Positions 11,550-23,396 of a DNA stretch of 64,000 nucleotides are shown here, piece by piece; within the stretch, counting starts at the first letter, position 1, and every line of letters begins with the position of its first letter. The stretch covers positions 25,450,938 through 25,514,937 of the forward strand of contig NC_053146.1 of assembly GCF_016808335.1 (NCBI RefSeq), given 5' to 3'. Source of the DNA: Panicum virgatum. Its lineage: Eukaryota > Streptophyta > Magnoliopsida > Poales > Poaceae. The notes under the pieces are model-generated. The model did no database searches, was not told where the DNA came from, and saw nothing but the letters and a program-made list of their open reading frames with translations. The position numbers and the translations under genes were made by a program.

Positions 11550-14500
11550 TGTAACACCCGGTTTACAAAAGAACATAAACCGAGCAATCATATACGTGCC
11601 AGGATCAAGTCACACGTATATACAACAGAATGAACAGTATATCACCGCACATATCGCGTAAAAAGATATAATAAAGTGAGTACCAATGTTATTTATTACA
11701 TAAATGACAAAATGTCTAGTACAAAATATGCGGATGCGTAAAACAGGTATGGAACTCTCAGAAGCTGGGCGCCACAGGGACGTCGACTGGGAGACGACCG
11801 CCTAGAAGTCCTCATACTCCTGGTAGCTCTGGGTGAACTCCTCCGCGTCGCCGGGAACTGAGCAGCAGTAGAGTATCCCCAAAAAGAACAAGTGGAAAAG
11901 AGTAGAGTAGGCAAGAGTGAGTACACAACTTGTACTCAACAAGTATAACACAAACTTTGAGGCTCTAAGGTTGGCTGACTCAACTGCATTAGTTTTTAAG
12001 TCTTGGCAAAGTTTTATTAAAGCTAATTACTACGAATTGGTGAATTACCATAAACCCAGTTACATAGTAATTAATCAAAATTAATTATGAACTACTGAGA
12101 ACCAAACCAAACCACCCGGGAAACCCCCCCTAATCAAAGGAAGATAACCCCACTAATCAAAAGGACGATCTGGGCCGCTTATAACCGTGAGCATGGCTAG
12201 TATACCAGTTTTACACTCTGCAGAGGTTGCACATCTTTACCCACAAGTCGTGAGCTACGCTAGTTGTTCATCACACTTCCGTAGGTGAGATGACTAGCAA
12301 ACTCACTACGAGGCCGTAACAAAGGACCACGTTGGTAAGGTGTAACCGCTAAGGATTCAGGCTCCGCAATGATAGGGCCCACCTCGAGGGGGTACAAGAT
12401 AACACATACCAAGCCTCGCAGCGCAGGGACCATTGAAGCTCACCCCCCTTCTTGCCCTGTCGGTAAGTTACTCCCGAACCAAAATGACCTAATTAGTAAG
12501 CCAAGACCGTCCCATTCCAGTCTTCTGGTAGCGCTGTTGTCCCAGGTTGTCGCTCTATGAACCGGTCCTTAGGGAGAGTGGCCAACCCAGCACTAAGCAC
12601 CGTGCTGGCTCCCTAAACCATGTTTCTAGAAAAACCAATTTTTAATGAGACGTGAGCCACTCAAGCACAGCACACAGAGGGCTACCCCCAGAATTAAGTT
12701 GCATATGCCATTAATCAAATTAATTAAAAAGGACCAAGTGTGTTATAGCGCGGCACCTAGCACAACTACTAAAATGCAACCCAAGGGATATATATATATA
12801 TAAAGGATATAACGTGGCTAGGAAAGTCCTTAAAGGCATACTGTATTAAAATGCAGTATGAAATTATATTTAAAAGTGATAGGTGGTGTTCATGTTATAC
12901 TTGCCTTCCTCAAAGTTCTCCTGCTGCTCAAACTGCTCTGAAGACGGTGGCTGCTCCGGGTACTGGTACTCCTCTGAATGATCAACGTCTAAGAAACAAG
13001 AGAAAACACTAAGAAACAGTACAACAATACATAAAAACAACAAACAAATCTAAGTTAAGACTATTATATGCGTTACAGCAATCGTGTGGACATAAAGAAC
13101 ACCTAAAACGGAGCTAGAACGTGAAATCTAGGCTTAAAACAAGATCTAGGGGCTAAACTATAAGAAAAATAGAGTTTCCAAGGGTTTCTGCGCAAAAACC
13201 AGGGACTAAAACATAATTAAACCGTAGCTGCAGGGGTTAGCGCGTAAAACTACCAGGGGTGGATGGTGGCTTCTATTTCTAGAAAACACAGGGGCCTAAA
13301 CGCTAAAAATAGGGCTTATATGGAATTACTTTTGAACTGGAAAGGACTACGAGTTGATTTCCAGAAACATCAAGGGCTCTTTAGCAAAACAGCCAGGCCG
13401 AAGGGGTATCTTCTAATCTGGGCCATCGGATCTGGATCTGGCAGTTCGGGTTTGATGCGATCTCGATCTAATCTGGTGCACCGGTTGCGGATCGGGCGGC
13501 TCAGATCAAAGGCACGCGGGTCCGGTGGCGCTGGGTCGCCAGAGGTGGCTACTTCGCGGCGGCACGGGTTGATGCTCGCCGAAGTTCATCGAATTCGACG
13601 CTTCGGGGGTAAAATCAGGCAGGGCTTTTGCTTGGGAGGAAGAGCGCCGCATGTGTGATCCACCTGGACCAACAGCGAGGCTTGGCAAGGCTCGAAGCTG
13701 CGCGTGCGACAGTGGCGGCGGCTCTGAGCATCGAGAACACGCTGGCGTGTGGCGTTCGGGCACATAAAGAGCGCTACAGCCTATGAGAACTTGCGCAAAA
13801 GGGAGAGGAGGTCGGGGTGTAGCTCACCGAGGCTCGAATCGAGTGGGAAGGCCGTGCAAGGTGGTCGGCGGCGAAGACCGGCGGCGAGTCGATGCTGCTC
13901 ATGCGGGCGGGTCGACGCAAAAGTGCTCCGGGCTCCTAGGCTCCGCAGGTCCGCTCGTGGAGTGCCTGCGAGGGAGTCCCGGCGGTCATGTCGGTCCAAG
14001 GTGCTCTGGCGGTGTGGAATCGCTACAGCGGTCCGAGTTCACCTGAGCTGCGCGCCGTGCAATTTCCGGCATTGTAAGGGTCGGGGTCGGAGTTGACGGC
14101 TGCGGTGTTGCTCCTGGGCACACGACGGAGCTATAGCGAGGGTCTGCGGGGGTGGAGGCGTAGCAGGGTGTTCGGTCGGCGGTGGCGCAGGACCACAGCG
14201 AGGAGGGGCTACGCAGAGGCGGTGGAGCTAGGGTGCAGGAGCGGCGGCGTTGGGGTTAGGGTCCCAGGGGGTGCGGGCTGGGGCGATTAAAGAAGGGGCC
14301 CGATGATCTCGGCGTGCTTGCCCGGCACTGGTGCAGCGCAGAGATCGCGGGCGTGACTGCTCACGGGAGAAACGGATCTCGAGCAACAAATCTGCGTGAT
14401 CCAGGTTCACTGGGGGAGCTTCTACAAGGTGAGGCGCTTGGCTGAGGCTGGCCGATAGGCCCTGCAGGGTTGGCGTGGCCCACGGAGCAGCGGGAGAGCG

Positions 14501-15013
14501 GGCGGAGCAGAGGAGGGAGCTCGGGCAGGGCGTAAGAAAGGAAAGAGAAGGAAGAACGCGACGACAGGTGGGCCCGGGGCGTCGGTGGGAGAGGGCGCGA
14601 GCGCGCGGGGCGTGCGAGCCGGGCTAGAGCGAGCGGCAGAGTTGGGCCGCGCTGGTCGCTTGCTGGGCCGGAGTGGGCGTTGGCGCTGGGTCGTGCCGAG
14701 CGGAGGGAAGTGGTCACGCGGGAGGGAGCGAGCTGGGCCGACTGGTTTCTAGTTTCTTTTTCTTTCTCCTTTTCTATTTCCTTTTCTTTTTCAAACACAC
14801 TGAAAACTATTTGAATTCAAACCCTAGCACTCAACCAAATAAAACTTATGCACTAGCATGAATGCACAAACAAGTTTAAACTTAGAAAAAATTTTAATTA
14901 CTCGTGAAAGGAAATTAATTTAAATGCAATGCTAAGCATATAAAACCTTAGAAAATTAAATAAAGCCAATTAAATTTATTATTAAAAGCTGAAATTTAAA
15001 TTAGGATGTTACA
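11550..15013 (-). mobile_element. 5' LTR of A1
   Basis: Complete 3464-bp LTR bounded by TGTAACACC and GATGTTACA. It contains the stem-loop (11918-11938), the acidic reading frame (12870-12988) and a GC-rich part (about 13480-14740). The GC-rich part gives long ORFs in several frames that are not conserved with the other LTR. Confidence 0.85.
12870..12988 (-). other. LTR-embedded acidic reading frame, family A copy 3 (open)
   Basis: Open throughout on the minus strand: SEEYQYPEQP, SSEQFEQQENFEEGKYNMN, then a hydrophobic TYHF-type end. It is the only one of the three family-A copies without a stop codon. Confidence 0.55.
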
Positions 15014-15018
15014 CGGAT

Positions 15019-15351
15019 TCTTCTATTCGGTGAGTTCTAGTAAAGTTATTCTTCTGTTCTCATTCATTCGCGGGTTCATCGTCCGTTCTCATAGTAGATA
15101 CTCCAGAAGAGGGCCCCTGATAAAGACGGGATAACCCTGCGCAACTCTAGAGTAGTAGTCGAAGGCATAGGTGTAGTGTCTGGGCATTAGATTACCTTTG
15201 TTTGTCTCATGCTCAGCTAGTATTGTGGGGTAGATAGCAAGTGGTGAAAGCCCTGTCCGTCCGCTACGGAGACAGTCTGCGTGGTTAGTGCACTCCCCCC
15301 CTCCCCCGCCAGGGTACGATACAGAGCGATACCGGATATTCCTTGGTAGAC
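15019..15351 (+). mobile_element. 5' LTR of D, segment 2
   Basis: Continues the D LTR between the A1 and B insertions (compare 38951-39285). It ends with TAGAC (15347-15351), the left target duplication of element B. Confidence 0.9.
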
Positions 15352-17709
15352 TGTGACACCCTAGGTGTCTGCACAAGAAAACTACATTTATTTCATGTGC
15401 TTCATGTGTGAAATTGTTTGAGCAAGGGCTTATTTTAAAACTTTAAGGACCTTGGTGTAATTATGAATTGTTCCAAGGTCAACTTAATAGTTTTATTTGA
15501 ATAGGATATGTGATTATAGCTTTTGTGGAGGGTTTATTTGCAAAATGTAGTGTAATCATTACTTGGTAGGGAATCTTTCAATTCAGCCTAGATTTAAAGT
15601 GATTTTGCATTGAAAAAGACAAAAGTCCTTTGAATTCAAATTCACTTTATGTTTTCAAAAATAACACTTTAACCTTTGATCAAATAAATTTTTGCACAAC
15701 ATCAAAGTTGTAGATCTTGATAAACTGAACAACTTTCATGTTGGGCACTTTTTCATTTGAGTCCTAGACTAAAAGTTATTGCTGCTTTACAGTTAGGTCC
15801 CTGAAATTTCTGAAATTGCAAACTGGTCCCTTTTCCCCTTCCTCCAGCCTGCTTGCCTGCCCTGCTTCTCTGCCGCCGCTGCTGTTCAGCGCCGTCGCCG
15901 GCGTGGAGAGCCAGCTCGGCCACCTCCTGCTCGCGCTGGCTGCCCACGCCTCGCGCCCGACCTCCTCCACCGCTTTTTGCCTTCGCGCTGTGCCTCCCCT
16001 GCCTTGCCACACAGCACCGAGCGCCCGCCGGCTGCCACCTCGCCCTCGCCGCGCCGTGGCCCGACCAAGACAGAGCCCGCCGCTCTCTCCTCTCGCGCGC
16101 AGCAGCACTACAAGTACACCAGCAAGCCGTTCCCTTCGCTCTTTTGCCATCTCCTAGCCCCCAGACCCCAGAACGCCGCCGCCGTCCACCCGCAACCTCG
16201 GCGAGCTCGACGCCGCCGCGGAACCGCCTCTGCAGCCCTCCTCCGCCCGCGCTGACCCCCTAGCAAGCTCCACTGTGGGCCTGCGCTGCTCACCGACCCC
16301 TCCTCCTCGCCCAATCTCCACCGGAGCCACCCCGCCGATGTAGCCCGAGCTCCGCCGCCGCTGCTCGCCGTCAACGCCCTAGCTCCGGCTGCTTCCTCCT
16401 CGACCCAAACCCACCAGAAGGTAGTGCGTGAAGCCCTGAACCTCCCACGCCCCTCCACCCTCACCGCCGGCGACCAGGATCGCCGGATTTGGCCGGTCAA
16501 CCCCCGCTCCCCCTCTCTGACCACGGCCAGGGGCCTTGTTTGAGAAGAAACAAAAGTTCCAGGGTGTTTTGTGCTAAATCTAGGGGCTATTCTGTAAAGC
16601 TTCTTTAAGTTTTCTTTATTTCTTGCTGTGAAATTTGAAAATGTCTAGAAATTCGTAGAAAATTCAGAAAAATGCAAATCCAAATGTTTTGGAATCCTTG
16701 TTAAAAGATCTACAAAGTTTGTTACATGCATATTTTCAGTTCTAGTCTGCATTTTAATCCAAGAAATAGAATAGAAATAATAGGCTTTATTTGTTCCATG
16801 AGTTATACTCATTACCTGTATGTGATTTTTTGGCCAGGTTGTATCTTGCAGTATTGTTAGCCTCTGGTAAAAGGTTGAAACATTTTTGACATCATTAGCT
16901 AGGTCGAAATTTCAAGATTCTTTTATATACTAGTGTTGCTAATTTATTTGTGCTGGTTGAAATACTAAAGTTCTGTGTGTGAAACTTTTTCCATGATCAC
17001 ATATTGCTAAAAAAGTAATGTTGCCTAAGGTTGGGAAATTTTTGATCTATTTGACTATTTATTTGATTTAATGTTTTTTAAGTGAGCTTTATTCATGTTA
17101 AATAGTTTCCTTTCTTTGAAAATCCTGGTAATTTTTGTAGATCTTTGTTTTAGTCATATGTTGCTATCTGTAAAAATTGAGGACTAGTTCATGACTAGAA
17201 CAGAAGATAAAAATGAATCTTGTTAACTTGCTGTCAGTTTTGTTTATTTTCTTAGAATTACTTATGTATAGAATAAATCCTAAACATTTAACAGTAGCTA
17301 ATTTAGCTCTCTGTAGACCTGCTGTTAATTTCTAGCTTCTATTTTCCTCTGGTTTAATCTGAAGAATTCAATCTTGTTCTAGGAGTTGTCTGAATAAATG
17401 ATTTGTCCTGAATAAATGGCTAAAAGTTTTGGGATGAAATTTGCAGGATAGCTCTTTCTGTTTACTTTCTATTTGATGTAATTTTTGCTGATTTTACTAC
17501 CGTATGTATGCTGAGTTGTTTATTTATTAGCAAACCATGATTTACTTGCTATAGGAAACAACTACCACTTGTTTATGAAGTTAGTAAGCTTCTTTTGTGC
17601 TGTTGATCATAATGCCTTGTGTAGTTAGAAAAGTTACTTATCTACTCTATAAACGATTGCCCATATACTAAGTTGTGTTGCTATTTGTAGACTACAACTT
17701 TATCATGAA

Positions 17710-17919
17710 ATGAGTGTGTTTGTAATTTCATCTATTGCATTACATATAGATACGACTGCTCTATCGGACGGAACACACGAGCTGATTCCGGATTCCGAAG
17801 GAGGTGATCTCGAAGCTCAAGTAAACACTGCTATACTAGCTGAAGCCCCGGACCAAAGTTCGGAAGAGCCCAGGGCTGAAATAGTTAGTGACTACCGAGA
17901 AGGCAAGCCCCGGACATAA
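17710..17919 (+). other. LTR-embedded acidic ORF of B, 5' copy
   Basis: A 69-codon ORF. After a hydrophobic start (MSVFVISSIALHI), which may be read-through of an intron end (TATAG before 17750), comes an acidic stretch with DSEGGDLEAQVN, EEPRAEIV and an EGK ending. The 3' LTR copy (29117-29326) is open too and differs at two residues that I can see (H to Y, I to V). It occupies the same relative place as the family-A acidic frames. No known domain recognised; expression is not shown. Confidence 0.5.
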
Positions 17920-18820
17920 CCTATATTTCAAATTATTACCATTTATTATTATTACTTACTTGTGCATTTACAGTTCTTAGGATTTGAATTGAAACCCTAG
18001 ATGCATGATCCTAGGAACCTATGCACTGAACACTAGACCTGAGTTCGATTAATTGCTAAGCTTATAGGACCGGTAAAAGTCGAGTGATGGCCTGTCACTC
18101 GCGAGCTCTATAGGAATTGCTTGTTTACTTTCTGTTATCAATATAAGGACGACGGACGGGGTTGTGTTCGATATCATGACCTTATGTGAGACCCCGTCTG
18201 TGTTGATGAACATGCTAAGGTCGCGGTGTGTGGTAGTGCTGGTTAAGTTTTTGAACGTACTAGCCACATGCCGTAAATATGGTACGCGGTAAGCCTAGTA
18301 GCCGATTGGACCGGGGAGTGGATATACCTTTCACTCTCTCTTAGGGATAGGTTTTATTTTTATGTTGTGCAACACTGCGGCTACGAGGGACAAGGTTGGA
18401 CCTTGGTGCCCTGTAGTCGGGGAGAGTGACCCTATCCACAAGCCAGGAAGAAAGGTCAACGGTTGTTTGGGAACGACCCGACGGTGTTCCAAACGTGTGT
18501 GTTAGGTTTGCCTGGCCAGGTTAAGAAATTCGATTCGAATCGTCCGCTTCTCACAGTTTGGGACTACTTGATCTATTTGCCACACAGAGTAATAAGAGCA
18601 ACATTATTATGATCAATCTTGATGTTTGCTTAAAGATCAACCATGGTTGAATAGTAGTTGCTTACATAGAATGGTTAATCAACTAGAATCTTGGAAGCTA
18701 AAATTTGAAAGTATGGACCTACTCTTTAATGCTTTTCAGCAAATGGAAAACCAGAGCCTCACAGAACCCTGCATAGTCTAGTTAGGTGGGCTACATATAC
18801 CCGTTGACGGTTAAGTCTTG

Positions 18821-18840
18821 CTGAGTATTAGAATACTCAG
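18821..18840 (+). other. LTR stem-loop of B, 5' copy
   Basis: CTGAGTATT and AATACTCAG form a perfect 9-bp palindrome around AG. It is repeated at 30228-30247 in the 3' LTR and preceded in both by TATACCCGTTGACGG. Confidence 0.6.
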
Positions 18841-19347
18841 CCTTGCTGTTGAAACCCTTTTTCAGCTATGAGTTTTGAGGACTAGGTCGCTAGTTTGTCT
18901 TGGCCCTACTCTTTGCCTCCTGGCTGGTCCGTAGAGTGGGATACGTCTTCGGCCGGCAATGACCCTGATGAGTGATACCATGCTTGGGCTAGCCTGGTAT
19001 ACTTTTGCGATGTGTTGTAACCGTCGTGTTCTTTTTCCGCTGCTTTTCAAACTCTGAACTTACAGTTATGGTTTGTATAACTGTTTTACAAGGTTTGGTT
19101 ATGTAATAATGATTTGAACTGGTTTGTAATCACTACTGAGCTTGTGTTGTAAAACATGTGGTTGTAATATCTCTGGACTCGCCTTCATACGGGGTATGCT
19201 TGTTCGATCCGAGAACCGGTTGTTGTATCGGGACGTTACCCGACAGACCAATAATTGTTCTGTTTGAAGTGCGTTTGAGTCGGTGTTGCCTTTATGGTGA
19301 TGGCCTGCACACTTGAGCCGGGATAATTCAGGTGGTTCTGCCACAGC

Positions 19348-19359
19348 TGGTATCCGAGC
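19348..19359 (+). other. Primer binding site of B (variant tRNA-iMet)
   Basis: TGGTATCCGAGC, two bases after the LTR. It differs at one base from the TGGTATCAGAGC found in A1 and C. Confidence 0.8.
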
Positions 19360-19630
19360 TGCAAGCGTACACCAGAGGTGTTGGAACCTTAAAAATCACT
19401 TTCCGTATAAAAATTGACCAACAAGGTATTTCTAAAAACTACATTGGATTCGTTAAGGGTTGTGCATAGAACGTAAAGTCCTAGGGAATTTACGGGAATT
19501 ACTAGGTGGCTATTTATGTATGGTTTATTTTATCTGACTTCCAGCACATTACATTTTTATCAAACCATACTCACAAGCAACCCTTAATTTCTGTAACGAC
19601 GCACCTATGTTAAGGTAAGAAGGTAAGGAT

Positions 19631-19886
19631 CCTCAGTCAGTCGAGGGAGTCTGACCTTCCCGTCGGTGATGCCAGCCGAACGCTGCCCTCAAGCAGTGGC
19701 TTACTTGAGGTGCTCCCAATATACCAACTATTAGTTGACTATATTGGAAGTAAAGTGTACTCAGTCAGCTGAGGGAGTCTGACATTCCCGTCGGTGATGC
19801 GAACTGAACGCTGCGCTCAAGCAGTGGCCTACTTGAGCTGCTACCAATATACTGACCTCAGTCAATTATATTGGGAGTAAAGGGAC
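19631..19886 (+). repeat. 128-bp tandem duplication in the B leader
   Basis: Two adjacent units (19631-19758 and 19759-19886) share TCAGTC, GAGGGAGTCTGAC, TTCCCGTCGGTGATGC and GAACGCTGC. Each unit has hairpins: CTCAAG...CTTGAG (intact in unit 1), and CCAATATA pairing with TATATTGG. It lies in the untranslated leader between primer site and first ORF. Confidence 0.75.
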
Positions 19887-20013
19887 TTGTGAATACGCCA
19901 CTGAGTAGCGTATGTTAATGTTGGCCATACGGCGGAAATTGTATGGCTGCCGCTTCTATAGTGAGCGGTAATGTATGGAATGCTTTCATGAGTGCTGGCA
20001 TGAAAGGCTCAAT

Positions 20014-20120
<107 letters not shown>

Positions 20121-20714
20121 CTGTCAATCTTCTGCAGGTACACTAACCGCGATTCGATAAGTTAAGAACGGTTAGAATTTATCAACTAGCTATATATGGA
20201 GAGACGTATCTATGTTATGCCACCGTGCTAACCACATGAGCCCAACCATAGTTGGCAATTGTTTATCTTGTGAGGAACGAACAGGACGTGCATGCATATT
20301 TGGTTGATGTTTGCTTTGATTCCTAGAATTGGAAAATGTTACATGAGTCTTCTTAAGGAATCTCTAGAGTTTGTTTTCATGAATATGTTTTAGTGTGGTT
20401 AAACAACGAATGGAATGAAAACTTGATTTGGGGAGCATGTTATTAGAGCACTTAGATTAAACCCAAGAAAGTCTATGGTTTGAGAGAGGGAGTTTGAGTC
20501 ATGTCTTTATCCATAGTTCCATCTTGATGTCTTGATGATCTTTTCAGTTCCATAGAATCTCAAATGATGAACTAGTACCAATTGTGGTTTGTTTACTTCC
20601 TAAGCCTTGTAAACTTTTGAGTTAGAATCACATTTTTCCGCAGTCTTCTTAAAGTTATATTTGACAAGTCTTGAGATGATCATATTACTCACATTTGAAT
20701 CCTTTTTGATTTAG

Positions 20715-21623
20715 ATGGCGGACTGTCACAATATCTTTTGGGATGAGGAGGGATATGCTCATACTGATTGCTTATACTGGGAGGGCTTTCCGAGGATTTT
20801 GTGGGATACACTCCATATTTTTCACTACACAGACCCACCCCGGTACAAGGGACGCCAGTTTTCTAAGGATGGAGTTCAGAAGAGCAGAGTTACCATGACC
20901 ATTCCTCAGCACCCCACTTTGGAGTGGCCACCTATTGATATTGATGTGATTGGGTATCGTCTTGTGGATGCTTTTGAGACAGCAGCTCTCAAAGCTATCA
21001 CTACTTTTTGTGAGCACCATCCCGAGGGAGTAGCTGCGTATCCTATTTGTTTGTTCCCAGCAGTCAATGCTGGCAACGCAGAGTGGCTTTTCAGGACCAC
21101 CCACTTCGGGCACTTGGTTGGAGATGTAGTGGAGGAGACTATTCAGGCTGTGACCAGGTATATGAATGCTCAGTCCCACTATCAGATTCTTCAGCAGTGA
21201 CACATGGAGCAGGTGATAGACTTGGCCCAGACTTTCCAGCGAGGTCTTCGTTTGAAAGATACTCAGATTCAGGGGCTTCAGGAGGCTGTTGCTGGGAGAG
21301 ATCACGCTATTACACAGTTTGAGCTTCAGGTTCTGGAGCATGGTGCTAAGATAGTGCAGCGCAATACAGTGATTGGTTTTCTTCAGGGGCAGGTTCATGA
21401 GCTCCAAGCGGATTTGGATGATGCTATGGCTCATATTGGTATGCTCCATGAGCAGCCAATACCCTCAGTTGTTCCAGCCGAGCCTGCAGCAGCAGAAGAC
21501 CTAGAGGAGGTTGAGGGAGTTTCTGATTTAGATTCAGAGCACGCACTTGCTGAGCCTAACCCTCAGCCGGACGACTCTTCCTCTGGCAGTGCTTCCTCTG
21601 TGGGCAACCTCGACGATTTCTAG
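20715..21623 (+). pseudogene. Accessory ORF upstream of gag in B
   Basis: One frame of 303 codons from the ATG at 20715 to the stop at 21623. It is interrupted only by TGA at 21198-21200 (probably from CGA). The N-terminal part (about residues 1-160) is globular, with a conserved-looking segment DAFETAALKAITTFCEHHPE. The C-terminal part (about 163-250) is rich in heptad-like Q/L/E and predicted coiled coil, followed by an acidic Ser/Glu/Asp tail ending NLDDF. I recall similar hypothetical proteins near gypsy elements in grass genomes, but no named domain or function. It lies about 1.37 kb after the LTR and 0.63 kb before gag. It may be a structural or nucleic-acid-binding helper of gag (inference). 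Confidence 0.6.
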
Positions 21624-22255
21624 ACTTGTCCTAGATAGCATGTGTTTTTCCTGTGGTAGTATATGTACATAGGGAAAAGATGTTGTATAATAGCCCTAGG
21701 GAGGAGTACCACTTGTTGTAGTATACGTGGTAAGGGTGTGTGATGCTAGATTGTAAGAAAAAGGCTACTTTGGATGTAATATAAGTAGCGATTACCAGTT
21801 TGGAAATCATGATCTTCCTACTTGCCAAATCTCTTCATTTGTACATTTCTAGGCCGTTTGATGAATACTAAAGATGTTGCAAATTTTGTGGCATGTGTGC
21901 TCATCAAATTTTAGCCTATTAAATCTGTGAGACTATATTTTTTAGTCCAATCACTACTATGATCTCTGTTGATTAGCAGCGTAGCACAAAACGATGAAGA
22001 GTGAATTGCTAAATTATCTTCTTTACCCTTTTGCTCTCAGCGTTGAGTATCAATACGATGGAGCATGAAGTTATCTAATAGTTGACCAATTCTGTATTAT
22101 GTGGTTGAACAAATATATGTTATGCATATTGTGTTACACCGTATCTAGCTAAATTCTGCTGATTTTGTTGTGATATCCAATGTATGATCATTGCACGTAC
22201 CATTGATTTTGGGAGCAAGAAAAATGTATCTAATGGATGTCTTCCATAATTACAG

Positions 22256-23346
22256 ATGGTGGGTCATACTTGTGGATCGCCTGAAGGCTTTGGCTGTGAG
22301 ACTGGCAGTGGATCTCAGCACCCACCACCACCACCGCCGAATCTGGCCGAGTTAATGGCCATGCAAACAGAATTGCTTCGCCAGCTGGTCCAAGGGCAGC
22401 AGAATCAGCCACGCCAGCAGCATGGAGGACGGGATGCACAACCTGCGGGTTACTAGGAATTCTTTGGTACCCAACCTCTACTTTTCAACAAGGCAGATGA
22501 CCCACTGGACGCCGATGCTTGGCTCTGTACTATCGATTCTAAGTTTGCTTTGCTAGCGGTACCTTGTGCTGATGCAAACAAGGCCCACTTTGCCGCCCAA
22601 CAGCTTCGTGGCACCGCTCGTATATGGTGGGATCACTATTGTGCTATGCAGCCTGTGGGACATATTATCTCTTGGGAGGAATTCCGGAATGCCTTCAGAT
22701 CACATCATATTCCTGAGGGACTGATTGAAAGAAAGTTGAATGAGTTCTTGGCTCTGGATCAAGGAACCCGCACTGTTCTACAATATGCACAGGTCTTCAA
22801 TCACTTGTGCCAGTATGCGGGCCATCATGCAGATACTGATGCCAAGAAGCGTGACTGTTTTCGTCGTGGCCTTAATACCAAGCTCAAGGAACGCCTGAAC
22901 CTTATTCAGCCAAATACATACAATGAGCTGGTCAACCTGGCCATTACTCAAGAGGACTGTATTGCTGCACACGTGCTGAAAAGAAGCGGAAGGCACCAAC
23001 AGGACCCTCGAGTGCTCAGCCACCGAGGTATCGTCTGGTGCAGAACACTCCACCCAGACCTCCACAGAGAAATGCCCCAACGGGCAGGTTTGTTTTTAGG
23101 CCGCCTCAGCAATAGGGAGGATTCAGACCTCTAGTGCCTCAGCAGCAGCAACAGCAGCAGTTTGGCCCAAGGCCAAATGCCCCACAGTTCAATCGTGAGA
23201 ATGGCAACAATCGGTGCTATAACTGTGGCAGTACTGATCATTTCGCCAGAAATTGCCCGCAACCCAGGAGGTCTAATTTAGGGCAGAACTCTAACCAGAA
23301 CAACAACAAGGGCAAGGGCAAAAGGCAAATGGTGCAAGTTCGATAG
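22256..23346 (+). pseudogene. gag: gag of B
   Basis: Nucleocapsid/capsid gene. It starts at the ATG at 22256 with a Pro/Gln-rich leader. The retrotransposon gag core includes FNKADDPLDADAWL, GTARIWWDHY and SWEEFRNAF. A CCHC knuckle, CYNCGSTDHFARNC, lies near 23215-23256. It is broken by TAG at 22454-22456, a probable 1-nt deletion near 22976 that shifts the frame, and TAG at 23113-23115. It ends at 23346. A further single-base shift near 23340 separates it from pol, which in this lineage is normally one continuous frame with gag. Confidence 0.85.
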
Positions 23347-23396
23347 GCCGAGTTAACTTCACTACTCTTGCAGAGCTTCCCGAAGGAGCACCAGTC

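Larger units (their letters stand above)
7607..15013 (-). mobile_element. Non-coding LTR element A1 (family A, minus)
   Basis: Two family-A LTRs flank about 0.57 kb of internal sequence. The target duplication is CGGGT (7602-7606) and CGGAT (15014-15018), one mismatch. The uninterrupted D LTR at about 38940 confirms the junction. A tRNA-iMet-type primer site next to the right LTR shows minus orientation. There is no gag or pol. It is either a non-autonomous copy or a copy that lost its body by internal deletion. The missing terminus of the left LTR and the absent polypurine tract favour deletion. Confidence 0.85.
15352..19345 (+). mobile_element. 5' LTR of B
   Basis: Layout: AT-rich start; CpG-rich, proline/alanine-codon-like block (about 15830-16510); AT-rich, intron-like stretch (about 16560-17740); acidic frame (to 17919); stem-loop (18821-18840); terminus CCACA. 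The long ORFs in the CpG-rich block are in overlapping frames, and none is kept intact in the 3' LTR. Confidence 0.92.

Noticed and set aside
15816..16524. Long overlapping ORFs in the CpG-rich part of the B 5' LTR (and the copies at 27250-27931, 53166-54171 and 59789-60831)
   Set aside because: They occur in several frames and both strands of low-complexity GC-rich LTR sequence, are not preserved between the two LTRs of an element, and show no domain.
19348..19359. tRNA-like match at LTR edges (also 11535, 31019 and 56593)
   Set aside because: These are 12-18 nt primer binding sites, not tRNA genes; no cloverleaf is present.
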